Shown: positions 45,144 through 54,747, counted from the stretch's first letter. The stretch is DNA of 64,000 nucleotides from Stenotrophomonas sp. 610A2 (GCF_030549615.1 NZ_CP130832.1:1984001-2048000), one strand, 5' to 3'. Notes: a model not told the origin generated them from the letters alone. Program-made: numbers and translations.

Positions 45144-46322
45144 ATGGCCTTCATCAGTGAGTGGTTCTGGTTTTTCCTGTTCCTGCCAATTGCCGCGCTT
45201 GGCGGCTGGGTCGTGGGCCGTCGTGGCGGTCAGCGTCATAGCGAGAACCAGGTAAGCCGTCTTTCCAGTACGTATTTCCGTGGCCTCAATTACCTGCTCA
45301 ACGAGCAGCCCGACAAGGCCATCGAGCTGTTCCTGCATATTGCCGAGCTGGACAAGGAAACCTTCGAAACCCAGGTGGCCCTGGGTCACCTGTTCCGTCG
45401 TCGAGGCGAAGTGGACCGGGCCATCCGCCTGCATCAGGGTCTGGTCAATCGCAATGACCTGAGTGATTCACAGCGCGTGCAGGCCTTGCTTGCATTGGGC
45501 GAGGACTACATGAAGTCCGGTCTCCTGGATCGCGCCGAAACCGTGTTCACCGAGCTGGCGCAGCTGGACCAGCGTGCGCCGCAGGCCTTGAAGCACCTGA
45601 TCAGCATCTACCAGGCTGAGCGTGATTGGGAAAAGGCCATCGAGAACGCTACCCGCTATGAAGCGGTGACCGACGAGCCGATGGGCAAGTTGATCGGTCA
45701 GTTCGAGTGCGAGCTGGCCGAGCGCTATCGCGCCGCGGGTCGCTTGGACGATGCGCGTGCCGCCATCAACCGGGCCAACGCGGCCGACGCGATGAGCGTG
45801 CGTGCGGGCATCATCGAAGGTCGACTGGAAAGCGACTTCGGCAATGATGAAGCTGCAGTACGCGCGTTCGAGCGGGCCGCGCGCAATGACCCGGACTACC
45901 TGCCGGAGATCCTGCCGCAGCTGGTGAAGAATTACCGCAACGTTGGTGACATTGCCGGGGCACGTGCCTTCCTGGCGGAAATGACCGAGCACTACCGCGG
46001 CATCGCGCCGGTGCTGGCACTTACCCGTCTGATGGAAGAGCAGGAGGGTACTGCGCCTGCACGCGCCTATCTGGGACGCCAGTTGAAAGATCGGCCTTCG
46101 GTGCGCGGCGAGTCCGCGCTGATCGATCTGACCCTGGCCGAAGGTGCAGACCCGGTTGCGACCCTGCAGGATCTCAAGCACATCACCGACCAGCTGCTGG
46201 TGCGTAACCCTGCATATCGCTGCACGCGTTGTGGTTTTGGCGCGCGTACCCATCATTGGCAGTGTCCGAGCTGCAAGGAATGGGGTACGGTCAAGCCGCT
46301 GTTGAACTACGCGGTACTCTGA
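45144..46322 (+). CDS. lapB: LPS assembly protein LapB (YciM)
   Basis: 392 residues: N-terminal membrane anchor (WFFLFLPIAALGGWVVGRRGG), about nine TPR repeats on the cytoplasmic side, and a C-terminal rubredoxin-type metal site (CTRCGFGARTHHWQCPSCKEWG; four Cys). LapB brings LpxC to FtsH for proteolysis and so balances LPS and phospholipid synthesis. Its stop abuts a GTG start of a glycolipid gene, an apt neighbour. Confidence 0.96.
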   Translation: MAFISEWFWFFLFLPIAALGGWVVGRRGGQRHSENQVSRLSSTYFRGLNYLLNEQPDKAIELFLHIAELDKETFETQVALGHLFRRRGEVDRAIRLHQGLVNRNDLSDSQRVQALLALGEDYMKSGLLDRAETVFTELAQLDQRAPQALKHLISIYQAERDWEKAIENATRYEAVTDEPMGKLIGQFECELAERYRAAGRLDDARAAINRANAADAMSVRAGIIEGRLESDFGNDEAAVRAFERAARNDPDYLPEILPQLVKNYRNVGDIAGARAFLAEMTEHYRGIAPVLALTRLMEEQEGTAPARAYLGRQLKDRPSVRGESALIDLTLAEGADPVATLQDLKHITDQLLVRNPAYRCTRCGFGARTHHWQCPSCKEWGTVKPLLNYAVL

Positions 46323-47303
46323 GTGCCGGCGTTGCATTACTGGTTGTTGCTGCTGGTGTTCATCGCCGCAGCGACGGCCACTTGGCTGGCAATCCGATAC
46401 GCGCGTTGGCGGCAGTTGATCGACCAGCCGGGCGAACGTCGCAGTCATAACGTATCCACGCCCCGCGGCGGCGGCATCGGTATAGTCGCTTCGCAGTTGC
46501 TTGCCTGTGGCCTTGGGGTGGCGTTGATGCCCGGGCATGCGGTACCTCTGCTGGTGTTCGCACTGGGTCTGTTGCTGGTTGCCGGTATCGGCTGGTGGGA
46601 CGACCATCGCTCCTTGCCGGCGCTGCCGCGGCTGTGCGTGCATCTGCTGGCCGGACTGCTGCTGGCTGGAATTGTCTGGTTTGGTACTGGCAGCGTGGTC
46701 AAGGCTGTGTTCTGCTTTGGCTTGGCCGTCTCGTTGGTGAACATCTGGAACTTCATGGATGGCATCAATGGCTTGGCAACCACTCAGGCAATCCTGGTCG
46801 GGGTTGGGGCTGCGTGTTTGCTGCCCGGCAGCTACGCGCTGGCCGGATGGGCGCTGGCAGCGGGCTGTGCGGGTTTCCTTCCTTTCAACTTTCCTCGTGC
46901 CCGGATCTTCATGGGGGACGTGGGCAGCGGTGCACTTGGTTATCTGGTCGCCGGGGTGCTGGCGCTGGGCCTGAGCGTCAATGACGTCGGCACCGCTCCA
47001 GTGCTGTGGCTGATGCTGCCGGCCGTGTTTCTGGCAGATGCGGGCTTCACGCTGCTGTCACGCATGCTGAAGGGGGAGCGCTGGATGCAGCCGCACACCC
47101 AGCATCTTTATCAACGTTTTGTGAAACGTGAATACAGTCACGAGGTTGTTACGCTGGGTTATGCGCTCTTCACCCTTGTGGGGCTTACACTTGCAGCGCA
47201 ATTTTCAAGGCTTCCCCTAGGTTGGGGGTGGGCAGGGGGCGTGATCTGGCTGGCTGCTACGGCAGCGGCGTGGATATTCCTGCGTGCAACGGCATTCAAA
47301 TAA
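46323..47303 (+). CDS. WecA/WbpL-like undecaprenyl-phosphate sugar-phosphate transferase
   Basis: 326 residues, polytopic, glycosyltransferase family 4 (MraY/WecA superfamily). Landmarks: GGGIGIV, DDHRSLPALPRL (metal-binding Asp pair), WNFMDGINGLA, FMGDVGSGALGYL and HLYQRF near the C-terminus. It transfers a HexNAc-1-P to undecaprenyl phosphate to begin O-antigen or exopolysaccharide units. Start is GTG directly after the lapB stop (TGAGTG), so translation is coupled. Confidence 0.9.
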   Translation: MPALHYWLLLLVFIAAATATWLAIRYARWRQLIDQPGERRSHNVSTPRGGGIGIVASQLLACGLGVALMPGHAVPLLVFALGLLLVAGIGWWDDHRSLPALPRLCVHLLAGLLLAGIVWFGTGSVVKAVFCFGLAVSLVNIWNFMDGINGLATTQAILVGVGAACLLPGSYALAGWALAAGCAGFLPFNFPRARIFMGDVGSGALGYLVAGVLALGLSVNDVGTAPVLWLMLPAVFLADAGFTLLSRMLKGERWMQPHTQHLYQRFVKREYSHEVVTLGYALFTLVGLTLAAQFSRLPLGWGWAGGVIWLAATAAAWIFLRATAFK

Positions 47304-47318
47304 GGACTAGAGTTTTCT

Positions 47319-49235
47319 ATGGCATCTTGGCATAAGCGCTTTGCAGGTGGTGCCCCGCGTTACGCGGTGATGCTGCACGATCTGATCATGGTGTGGCTGT
47401 GTTGGCAGGTGCTGCTGATGGCGCGCTACGCGCTGTTGGATGTCGCGCCCGCGATACCCTGGCTGTCCTGGGACGCGGCGGTGGTGGTTGGCGTGCAGGC
47501 GCTGGCGTTCTGGAAAGTTGGCCTGTACCGCGGTCTTTGGCGTTTCGCCTCCGTGGCCGACCTGATCAATATCTTCAAGGCCAGTTTCATTGGGCTGCTG
47601 GCGATCGTGGTGGTTTTCTCCTATCGCCGGCTGGATGGCATCCCGATGTCGGTGCTGGTGGTGTACCCGTTCGCATTGTCTGCACTGCTGGGCACTCCGC
47701 GCCTGCTGTATCGTGCGTGGAAGGATTATCAGGCGCAGCACTCCGATGTGCGTGCAACCAGGGTTCTGGTGCTTGGCGCCGGGCGTGCGGCAGAGTCCCT
47801 CATCAAGGATCTGCGTCGTTCAGGACACTATGAGCCTGTTGGCCTGTTGGATGATTCGCCACACCTGCAGGGTGCGAATCTGCATGGCGCCCCGATTCTG
47901 GGAACGCTGGACAGTGTTGCGTCGGTAGCCCGCGAGACCGCAGCCAAGCTGCTGGTCATCGCCATACCCACCCTCGATGCTGCGGGCATGCAGCGCGTGG
48001 TCAGTCTGTGCGAGCGCACCGGGCTGCCTTTTCGAACAGTCCCGCGATTGGTGGACATCCTGGAAGGCAGTTCGCTGCCTGGGCAGCTCAAGGAGGTCGC
48101 TATTGAAGACCTGCTCGGGCGCAAGCCGATCCTGCCGGATTGGGAATTGCTGCGCAGCTGGCTGCGTGGCCGTACGGTCCTGGTTACCGGCGGTGGCGGG
48201 TCGATTGGTTCGGAACTGTGCCGGCAATGTGCGCGGCATGGCATATCGCGGATCGTGGTGCTGGAGATCAGCGAGCTGCTGATGATCAACATCCAGGCCG
48301 AGTTGCGCAGGAGCTTTCCGGACCTGGAGGTTCATGGTGTGCTCGGGGACTGCGGTGATCCGGCCGTGATCCGCCATGCGCTGCGCAGCTACAACCCAGA
48401 TACCGTATTCCATGCGGCCGCTTACAAGCAGGTTCCGCTTCTTGAAGCGCAGCTGCGCGAAGCCGTGCGCAACAACACCTTGTCCACCGAGTGCGTGGCC
48501 ACCGCGTGTATCGAGTCGGGCGTCGAGAATTTTGTGTTCATCTCCACCGACAAGGCGGTTGACCCGGCCAATGCGCTGGGCGCGACCAAGCGGTACGCGG
48601 AGATGATCTGCCAGAGCCTGAACAAACGCGCCCCTCAAACCCGGTTTGTTACCGTGCGTTTTGGCAATGTGCTGGGCTCGGTAGGTAGCGTGGTGCCGAT
48701 GTTCCGTGAGCAGATTCGCAAGGGTGGTCCGATTACCGTGACCCATCCCGATGTAAGCCGCTACTTCATGACTATTCCCGAAGCTTGCCTGCTGATTCTG
48801 CAGGCTGCCGCTTCCTCGTCGCGCGGTGCGATCTACATGCTGGATATGGGCGAACCAGTTTTCATCCGCCACCTTGCAGAACAGATGATCCGTTTGGCGG
48901 GCAAGCAGCCGGGGATTGATATTCCCATCATCTATACCGGCTTGCGGCCGGGCGAAAAACTGCATGAAAGTCTGTTCTACGCGGACGAGAATTGCCAGCC
49001 AACAGCCCATCCGAAGGTGATGGCTGCCGGCGTTCGTGAGTTCTCGCCTGAGCTGGTCTTGAACAATGTGGCGGCGCTGAGGAAGGCGGTTGCCGCCTAC
49101 GATGTCGAGACGATGCGGCACATCCTGGGGACCACCATTCCCGAGTTCATGCCCGCCGAAGACGCTGCGCTGCAAACCGGCACTGCCAATATCGTGCCGT
49201 TCCCCACTACCAAAGAAGCTGGAAGAAGCCACTGA
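47319..49235 (+). CDS. WbpM/CapD-like membrane nucleotide-sugar dehydratase
   Basis: 638 residues: four N-terminal membrane helices, a first Rossmann fold (VLVLGAGRAAESLIKDL) and a second one with TGGGGSIGSELCRQ. In the second, the catalytic triad region S409-T-D-K...K424 reads STDKAVDPANALGATKRYAE: the Met of the usual Ser-Met-Lys triad (PTNVMGATKR in WbpM) is Leu420. It otherwise matches UDP-GlcNAc 4,6-dehydratases making the precursor of QuiNAc/FucNAc. It follows the WecA-like gene by 15 bp and overlaps galU. Confidence 0.9.
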   Translation: MASWHKRFAGGAPRYAVMLHDLIMVWLCWQVLLMARYALLDVAPAIPWLSWDAAVVVGVQALAFWKVGLYRGLWRFASVADLINIFKASFIGLLAIVVVFSYRRLDGIPMSVLVVYPFALSALLGTPRLLYRAWKDYQAQHSDVRATRVLVLGAGRAAESLIKDLRRSGHYEPVGLLDDSPHLQGANLHGAPILGTLDSVASVARETAAKLLVIAIPTLDAAGMQRVVSLCERTGLPFRTVPRLVDILEGSSLPGQLKEVAIEDLLGRKPILPDWELLRSWLRGRTVLVTGGGGSIGSELCRQCARHGISRIVVLEISELLMINIQAELRRSFPDLEVHGVLGDCGDPAVIRHALRSYNPDTVFHAAAYKQVPLLEAQLREAVRNNTLSTECVATACIESGVENFVFISTDKAVDPANALGATKRYAEMICQSLNKRAPQTRFVTVRFGNVLGSVGSVVPMFREQIRKGGPITVTHPDVSRYFMTIPEACLLILQAAASSSRGAIYMLDMGEPVFIRHLAEQMIRLAGKQPGIDIPIIYTGLRPGEKLHESLFYADENCQPTAHPKVMAAGVREFSPELVLNNVAALRKAVAAYDVETMRHILGTTIPEFMPAEDAALQTGTANIVPFPTTKEAGRSH

Positions 49236-50113
49236 TGCACGGTCGAATCAAAAAAGCGGTATTTCCCGTCGCCGGCCTTGGAACGCGTTTCCTGCCGGCC
49301 ACCAAGACTGTGCCGAAGGAGATGCTGCCGATCATTGACCGGCCGTTGATCCAGTACGCCGTGGATGAAGCGATCGAGGCCGGTTGCGACACCTTGATCT
49401 TCATCACCAACCGCTACAAGCATGCGGTGGCTGACTATTTCGACAAGGCTTACGAGCTGGAACAGAAGCTTGAACGCGCCGGCAAGCAGGAGCAGTTGGA
49501 GCTGATCCGCCACGTGTTGCCCAAGGGTGTGCGTGCCGTGTTCGTGACCCAGACCGAAGCGCTTGGACTTGGTCACGCGGTGTTATGTGCAAAGGCGATT
49601 GTCGGTGATGAGCCGTTCGCGGTGCTGTTGCCGGACGACCTGATCTGGAACCGTGGCGAGGGCGCGCTGAAGCAGATGGCGGATCTGAATCAGGCCAGTG
49701 GCGCCAGCGTCATCGCGGTTGAAGACGTGCCGCATGACAAGACTGGCAGCTACGGCATCGTTGCCACCGACAAGTTCGATGGTCGTAAGGGGCACATCAC
49801 CCAGATCGTCGAGAAGCCGAAGCCGGAAGACGCGCCGAGCGACCTGGCGGTCGTTGGCCGCTATGTGCTCAGCCCGAAGATCTTCGAGTTGCTGGAAGCA
49901 ACCGGCACCGGCGCCGGTGGCGAGATCCAGCTGACCGATGCGATTGCGCAGCTGCTCAAGACCGAGCAGGTGGATGCGTATCGCTTTGAAGGCACACGTT
50001 TTGACTGCGGTACGCACCTGGGCCTGGTCGAGGCCACCGTGCGTTTTGCGCTGGAGAACGAGAAGCTGGCCGGGCCGGCGCGCGAGATGATGCAGAAGAT
50101 GCTGGCGGAGTGA
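49235..50113 (+). CDS. galU: UTP-glucose-1-phosphate uridylyltransferase GalU
   Basis: Makes UDP-glucose for LPS, exopolysaccharide and trehalose synthesis. 292 residues. N-terminal AVFPVAGLGTRFLPATKTVPKEMLPI with the nucleotide loop and catalytic Lys, and VEKPKPEDAPSDLAVVGRYVL. The ATG overlaps the last base of the dehydratase stop codon. A terminator follows 47 bp later. Confidence 0.97.
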   Translation: MHGRIKKAVFPVAGLGTRFLPATKTVPKEMLPIIDRPLIQYAVDEAIEAGCDTLIFITNRYKHAVADYFDKAYELEQKLERAGKQEQLELIRHVLPKGVRAVFVTQTEALGLGHAVLCAKAIVGDEPFAVLLPDDLIWNRGEGALKQMADLNQASGASVIAVEDVPHDKTGSYGIVATDKFDGRKGHITQIVEKPKPEDAPSDLAVVGRYVLSPKIFELLEATGTGAGGEIQLTDAIAQLLKTEQVDAYRFEGTRFDCGTHLGLVEATVRFALENEKLAGPAREMMQKMLAE

Positions 50114-50160
50114 GTGCTGGCCGGCATTGTGGACGCTGATGTTGTTTGTCAGCGTTGTTG

Positions 50161-50186
50161 AAAGGCGGCCAGGAGGCCGCCTTTTT
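50161..50186 (+). terminator. Terminator of galU
   Basis: AAAGGCGGCC-loop-GGCCGCCTTTTTGC, with T5. Confidence 0.92.
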
Positions 50187-50255
50187 GCTTTCGGGGCTGC
50201 TGTTGTTCTGTAGAGCGTAGCCGTGCTGCGCCGGGGCTTTATCGGGAAAGCGCCT

Positions 50256-50276
50256 GCCGAGCATGGCTCGGCACTG
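50256..50276. repeat. Single SMAG-like palindrome
   Basis: GCCGAGCATGGCTCGGCAC, the inverted stem of the SMAG unit; its tetranucleotide here is GCAG instead of GTAG. Confidence 0.75.
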
Positions 50277-50317
50277 CATGTGTTTCCGACAGTGGCCAAG
50301 GTGCGGGGAAATCAACG

Positions 50318-50346
50318 AAGAAGGCGGCCCTAAGGCCGCCTTCTTC
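50318..50346 (-). terminator. Terminator of fadA
   Basis: GAAGAAGGCGGCC-CTAA-GGCCGCCTTCTTC: a perfect 13-bp stem 22 bp after the fadA stop on the minus strand. Confidence 0.88.
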
Positions 50347-50368
50347 AATCAAAGCAACAACGAACCAC

Positions 50369-51577
50369 TTACAGCGATTCGAAAATGCCCGCAGCGCCCA
50401 TGCCGGTACCGATACACATGGTCACCATGCCGTACTTCTGCTGGCGACGGCGCAGGCCGTGCAGCAGGGTGGCCGTACGGATCGCACCGGTAGCGCCCAG
50501 CGGGTGGCCCAGCGCGATGGCGCCGCCCAGCGGGTTGATCTTGGACGGGTCCAGCCCGCAATCGCGGATGACCGCCAGCGACTGCGCGGCGAAGGCTTCG
50601 TTGAGCTCGATCCAGTCCAGCTGGTCCTGGCTCAGGCCAGCCTGCTTCAGTGCCTTCGGAATTGCTGCGATCGGGCCGATGCCCATCACTTCCGGGCGCA
50701 CGCCGGCGACCGAGAAGCTGACGAAGCGAGCCAGCGGGGTCAGGCCGTAGTCCTTGATCGCCTGCTCGGAGGCCAGCAGCACCGCACCGGCACCATCGCT
50801 CATCTGCGAGGAGTTGCCTGCCGTCACCGAACCGCCGAACTGACCGTTGCGGAACACCGGGCGCAGCTTGGCCAGGCCTTCGATGGACGAATCCAGACGC
50901 GGACCTTCGTCGGTATCGGCCAGCTTGTTGCGGGTGATGATGCGCTTGCCGTCAGCCACGTCAGGCAGGTGCGAAACGATGTCGTAGGGGCTGATCTCGT
51001 CCTTGAACTCGCCGTTCTGGATCGCGGCGATGGCCTTCTGGTGCGAGGCCAGGGCGAAAGCGTCCTGTTCTTCACGCGAGACCTTCCATTCCTCGGCGAC
51101 CTTCTCGGCGGTGATGCCCATGCCGTAGGCGATGGCGACGTGGTCGTTGTCGAACACGCTCGGTGCCATCGCGATCTTGTTGCCCATCATCGGCACCATC
51201 GACATCGACTCGGTGCCGCCGGCCAGCATGAGGTCGCTGTTGCCCAGGCGGATCTGGTCAGCGGCCATCGCCACGGCCTGCAGGCCGGACGAGCAGAAGC
51301 GGTTCACCGTCTGCGCGGCGATGGTGTTGGGCAGGCCTGCCAGCAGCACGCCGATGCGCGCCACGTTCATGCCTTGCTCGGCCTCAGGCATGGCGCAGCC
51401 GATGATGGCGTCGTCGATGCGGTTGACGTCCACGCCCGGGGCCTGTGCGACCACGGAGCGGAGTACGTGGGCGAGCATGTCGTCCGGACGGGTGTTGCGG
51501 AACATGCCCTTGGGCGCCTTGCCAACCGGGGTGCGGGTGGCGGCGACGATGTAGGCGTCCTGGATTTGCTTGGTCAT
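50369..51577 (-). CDS. fadA: Acetyl-CoA acyltransferase (3-ketoacyl-CoA thiolase) FadA
   Basis: Last step of beta-oxidation. 402 residues. Nucleophile Cys in NRFCSSGLQAVAMA, His in GGAIALGHPLGATGA, and second Cys in CIGTGMGAAGIFE are all present. Start MTKQIQDAYIVAATRTPVGK fits; the ATG at 51640 is too far upstream. It lies 79 bp after the fadN-type gene, its partner in the multienzyme complex. Confidence 0.96.
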   Translation of the reverse strand: MTKQIQDAYIVAATRTPVGKAPKGMFRNTRPDDMLAHVLRSVVAQAPGVDVNRIDDAIIGCAMPEAEQGMNVARIGVLLAGLPNTIAAQTVNRFCSSGLQAVAMAADQIRLGNSDLMLAGGTESMSMVPMMGNKIAMAPSVFDNDHVAIAYGMGITAEKVAEEWKVSREEQDAFALASHQKAIAAIQNGEFKDEISPYDIVSHLPDVADGKRIITRNKLADTDEGPRLDSSIEGLAKLRPVFRNGQFGGSVTAGNSSQMSDGAGAVLLASEQAIKDYGLTPLARFVSFSVAGVRPEVMGIGPIAAIPKALKQAGLSQDQLDWIELNEAFAAQSLAVIRDCGLDPSKINPLGGAIALGHPLGATGAIRTATLLHGLRRRQQKYGMVTMCIGTGMGAAGIFESL

Positions 51578-51656
51578 TGCAGTGATCTCTTCAATAGGTG
51601 TGAGCGTGAGGGCGGGCGAGGGCGGCGCTGGCAGCGCCACCCCGAGGCACGCTCAC

Positions 51657-54029
51657 TCAGTTCCGCAGCGGCTTGCCGGTGGTCAGCATGTGCGCGATGC
51701 GGGCCTGGGTCTTTTCCTGCTGGGCCAGTTCGACGAAGTGCTTGCGCTCCAGGGTCAGCAGCCACTCTTCGTCGACCACGCTGTTGCGGTCGACCTTGCC
51801 GCCGCACAACACGGTGGCGATGCGCTCGGCGATTTCGTAGTCGTAGGGGCTGATGAAGCGGCCTTCCAGCATGTTGACCAGCATCATCTTGAAGGTGGCA
51901 ATGCCAACGTCGCCGGCCACGCGGATGCGGCGTGCCGGCATCGGCGGACGGTAGCCGCCTTCGGCCAGCGCGGTGACTTCGGCCTTGGCGATGTGCAGCA
52001 GCTCGAAGCTGTTGAACACGACCTTGTCGGTGCCGCGCATCAGGCCCAGTTCCTTGGCGTTGACTGCCGAGTTGGAGACCTTGGCCATGGCCACGGTTTC
52101 GAAGGTCTTCTTCAGTTCGGCGAACACGTCGCCGTCCGGACCGGCGGCCTGCGAGGCGCGCACGGCGATTTCCTTCAGGCCCCCGCCGGCCGGCAGCAGG
52201 CCGACGCCGGCTTCAACCAGGCCGATATAGCTTTCCAGCGCCGCAACCGACTTGGCTGCATGCATCTGGAATTCACAGCCGCCGCCCAGCGCCAGGCCGC
52301 GCACCGCGGTGACAACCGGCACAGTGGCGTACTTGATGCGCTGGCTGGTGCGCTGGAAGTTGGCAACCATCGCCTCGAACTCGGCGAACTTGCCGGCCTT
52401 CAACGCGCCCAGTGCGCCGGACAGATCGGCACCGGCGGAGAAGGGCTCCTTGTTCTGCCAGATCACCACGCCCTTGAACTGCTTCTCGGAAAGGGCGATG
52501 GCGTGCTGGATGCCGTCCAGGACCTGGTCGGAAACGGTGTTCATCTTGGTCTTGAAGCTGATGACGCCGATGCCGTCACCGTCGGTCCACAGACGGATGC
52601 CGTCGTTCTCGAACACGGTTTCGCCCTGCGCGAACTTCTCGCCCAGCAGTGCGTCCGGGAAGCGCTGGCGCTGGTACACCGGCAGCGACGAGCGCGGCAC
52701 CAGTGCGTTCTGCGACGGGCTGTAGCTGCCTTCGGCGGCATGCACGCCATCACGGCCGTCCAGCACCCAGGCAGGCAACGGCGCATTGCTCATGCTCTTG
52801 CCGGCGGCGATATCGTCGGCGATCCACTGCGCCACCTGCTTCCAACCGGCAGCCTGCCAGGTCTCGAACGGGCCCAAGGACCAGCCGTAACCCCAGCGGA
52901 TGGCCAGGTCGACGTCGCGCGCGGTTTCGGCGATGTCGGCCAGGTGGTAGGCGCTGTAGTGGAACAGGTCGCGGAACGTCGCCCACAGGAACTGCGCGTG
53001 CGGGTGCTGGCTTTCGCGCAGCTTGGCGAACTTCTCGGCCGGGTTCTTGATCTTCAGGATCTCGACCACTTCCGGTGCGGCGACGCGGTCGGCCGGACGG
53101 TAGTCCTGCTTCTCAAGGTCGACGACCATGATGTCCTTGCCGACCTTGCGGAAGATGCCGGCACCGGTCTTCTGGCCCAATGCACCCTTGCCGATCAGCG
53201 CGCCCAGCCAAGCCGGCGCGTTGAAGTACTTGTGCCACGGGTCGTCAGGCAGGGTGTCGCCCATGGTCTTGATGACGTGGGCCATGGTGTCCAGGCCGAC
53301 CACGTCGGAGGTGCGGTAGGTGGCCGACTTCGGGCGGCCGACCAGCGGGCCGGTCAGGCCGTCCACTTCGTCGAAGCCCAGGCCGAACTGCTGGGTGTGG
53401 TGGATGGTCGACAGGATCGAGAACACGCCGATGCGGTTGCCGATGAAGTTCGGGGTGTCCTTGGCGTAGACCACGCCCTTGCCCAGGTTGGTGGTCAGGA
53501 AGGTTTCCAGGCCTTCCAGCACCGACTTGTCGGTGGTCTTGGCCGGGATCAGCTCGGCCAGGTGCATGTAACGCGGCGGGTTGAAGAAATGCACGCCGCT
53601 GAAACGGTGGCGCAGTTCTTCCGGCAGCACGTCGGCCAGCTTGTTGATGCCCAGGCCCGAGGTGTTGGAAGCCAGTACCGCGTGTTCGTTCACGAACGGT
53701 GCGATCTTCTTGTACAGGTCCTGCTTCCAGTCCATCCGTTCAGCGATGGCTTCGATGATCAGGTCGCAGTCGCGCAGCTGCTCCAGGCCGGAGTCGTAAT
53801 TGGCCGGGGTGATGGCTTCGGCCAGCACCTTGCTGGCCAGCGGGGCCGGGCTCAGCTTGCCGAGGTTGGCAATGGCCTTGAGCACGATGCCGTCGGCAGG
53901 ACCTTCCTTGGCGGCCAGGTCGAACAGCACGGTGTCGACGCCGGCATTGGTCAGGTGGGCGGCGATCTGCGCACCCATGACGCCTGCGCCAAGTACGGCG
54001 GCGCGGCGGACAAGCAGGGAATTGGACAT
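51657..54029 (-). CDS. fadN: FadN-type 3-hydroxyacyl-CoA dehydrogenase/enoyl-CoA hydratase
   Basis: 790 residues. The dehydrogenase comes first (AAVLGAGVMGAQIAAHL NAD loop; HFFNPPRYMHLAELIPA; KDTPNFIGNRIGVFSI) and the hydratase domain last (PFSAGADLSGALGALKAGK; GLALGGGCEFQMHA). This order and the 790-residue length match Bacillus FadN, the opposite of E. coli FadB. In the hydratase domain the first catalytic Glu region reads LPAGGGLKE. It lies 34 bp after a PsrA-type repressor gene and before fadA, so the three probably form one operon. Confidence 0.93.
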   Translation of the reverse strand: MSNSLLVRRAAVLGAGVMGAQIAAHLTNAGVDTVLFDLAAKEGPADGIVLKAIANLGKLSPAPLASKVLAEAITPANYDSGLEQLRDCDLIIEAIAERMDWKQDLYKKIAPFVNEHAVLASNTSGLGINKLADVLPEELRHRFSGVHFFNPPRYMHLAELIPAKTTDKSVLEGLETFLTTNLGKGVVYAKDTPNFIGNRIGVFSILSTIHHTQQFGLGFDEVDGLTGPLVGRPKSATYRTSDVVGLDTMAHVIKTMGDTLPDDPWHKYFNAPAWLGALIGKGALGQKTGAGIFRKVGKDIMVVDLEKQDYRPADRVAAPEVVEILKIKNPAEKFAKLRESQHPHAQFLWATFRDLFHYSAYHLADIAETARDVDLAIRWGYGWSLGPFETWQAAGWKQVAQWIADDIAAGKSMSNAPLPAWVLDGRDGVHAAEGSYSPSQNALVPRSSLPVYQRQRFPDALLGEKFAQGETVFENDGIRLWTDGDGIGVISFKTKMNTVSDQVLDGIQHAIALSEKQFKGVVIWQNKEPFSAGADLSGALGALKAGKFAEFEAMVANFQRTSQRIKYATVPVVTAVRGLALGGGCEFQMHAAKSVAALESYIGLVEAGVGLLPAGGGLKEIAVRASQAAGPDGDVFAELKKTFETVAMAKVSNSAVNAKELGLMRGTDKVVFNSFELLHIAKAEVTALAEGGYRPPMPARRIRVAGDVGIATFKMMLVNMLEGRFISPYDYEIAERIATVLCGGKVDRNSVVDEEWLLTLERKHFVELAQQEKTQARIAHMLTTGKPLRN

Positions 54030-54063
54030 ATCGATAAACCTTTGGTCTGCGATGACGGTTGGA

Positions 54064-54717
54064 TCAGGGAACGACGGGGGAGGTCGGATTACGCACGCTG
54101 GCGCGGAACCCGGCTTCGGCGAAATGGATCAATTCCTGCGCGGCCTTGCTGCGGTGCTCGGCCTCGCTGATGTTGTGCGGGCGCTTGATCAGCCCGAAGT
54201 CGGCCATGGCGTAGGTCAGCGAACCGGCCAGGAAGTCCAGGCGCCAATACAGCTCTTCCTTGCTCAGGCCCGGGATGCAGGCATCGATGGCCTTGCCGAA
54301 CTCGCGCAATACATGGCCGTAGTGATCGGACAGGAACTTGCGCAGGTTGTCGTTCTTCTCCGCATAGGCGCGGGCGATGACGCGGACAAAGGCGCCGCCA
54401 CTCTGGCGGTCCTGGGCCAAGGCCAGGGCTGGCTCGACGAAGGCGGCCAAAACCGCGCGCAGGTCGCCGGGTTGGGCGCTGCGCGCCCGCTCCAACTGGC
54501 CGAGGCGGGCGGCGGTCATTTCGTCCATGCGGCGGCGGAACACTTCATTGACCAGGTTGTCCTTGGACCCGAAGTGGTAGTTGACCGCAGCAATGTTTAC
54601 ATCGGCGTGACTGGTTACCTGGCGCAGCGAGGTGCCGGCAAAACCGTACTGGGCGAACAGTTCCTCGGCCGCGCCGAGGATGCGGTCCTTGGTGGAGAAG
54701 CTGGCGGGTTTGCCCAT
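54064..54717 (-). CDS. PsrA-like TetR-family repressor of fatty-acid oxidation
   Basis: 217 residues. TetR helix-turn-helix ([27 protein letters not shown]) with the [16 protein letters not shown] core of PsrA; the rest is helical. ATG at 54717 is taken over a TTG five codons upstream. The site CAAACGATTGTTTG lies 17 bp upstream and fits the PsrA consensus of CAAAC, four free bases and GTTTG. Its position over the likely start point suggests autorepression and control of fadN-fadA. In Pseudomonas long-chain acyl groups release PsrA from DNA. Confidence 0.88.
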   Translation of the reverse strand: MGKPASFSTKDRILGAAEELFAQYGFAGTSLRQVTSHADVNIAAVNYHFGSKDNLVNEVFRRRMDEMTAARLGQLERARSAQPGDLRAVLAAFVEPALALAQDRQSGGAFVRVIARAYAEKNDNLRKFLSDHYGHVLREFGKAIDACIPGLSKEELYWRLDFLAGSLTYAMADFGLIKRPHNISEAEHRSKAAQELIHFAEAGFRASVRNPTSPVVP

Positions 54718-54733
54718 GGCTGGCTCAATCAAT

Positions 54734-54747
54734 CAAACGATTGTTTG
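54734..54747. promoter_or_regulatory. Predicted PsrA-type operator
   Basis: CAAAC-GATT-GTTTG, a 5-bp inverted repeat with a 4-bp spacer, between psrA and ndk. Proximity to the psrA start codon is compatible with a repressor site. Confidence 0.7.

Noticed and set aside
51570..54170. An 866-codon plus-strand frame across fadN
   Set aside because: Same effect; the complementary strand encodes FadN with all catalytic motifs.
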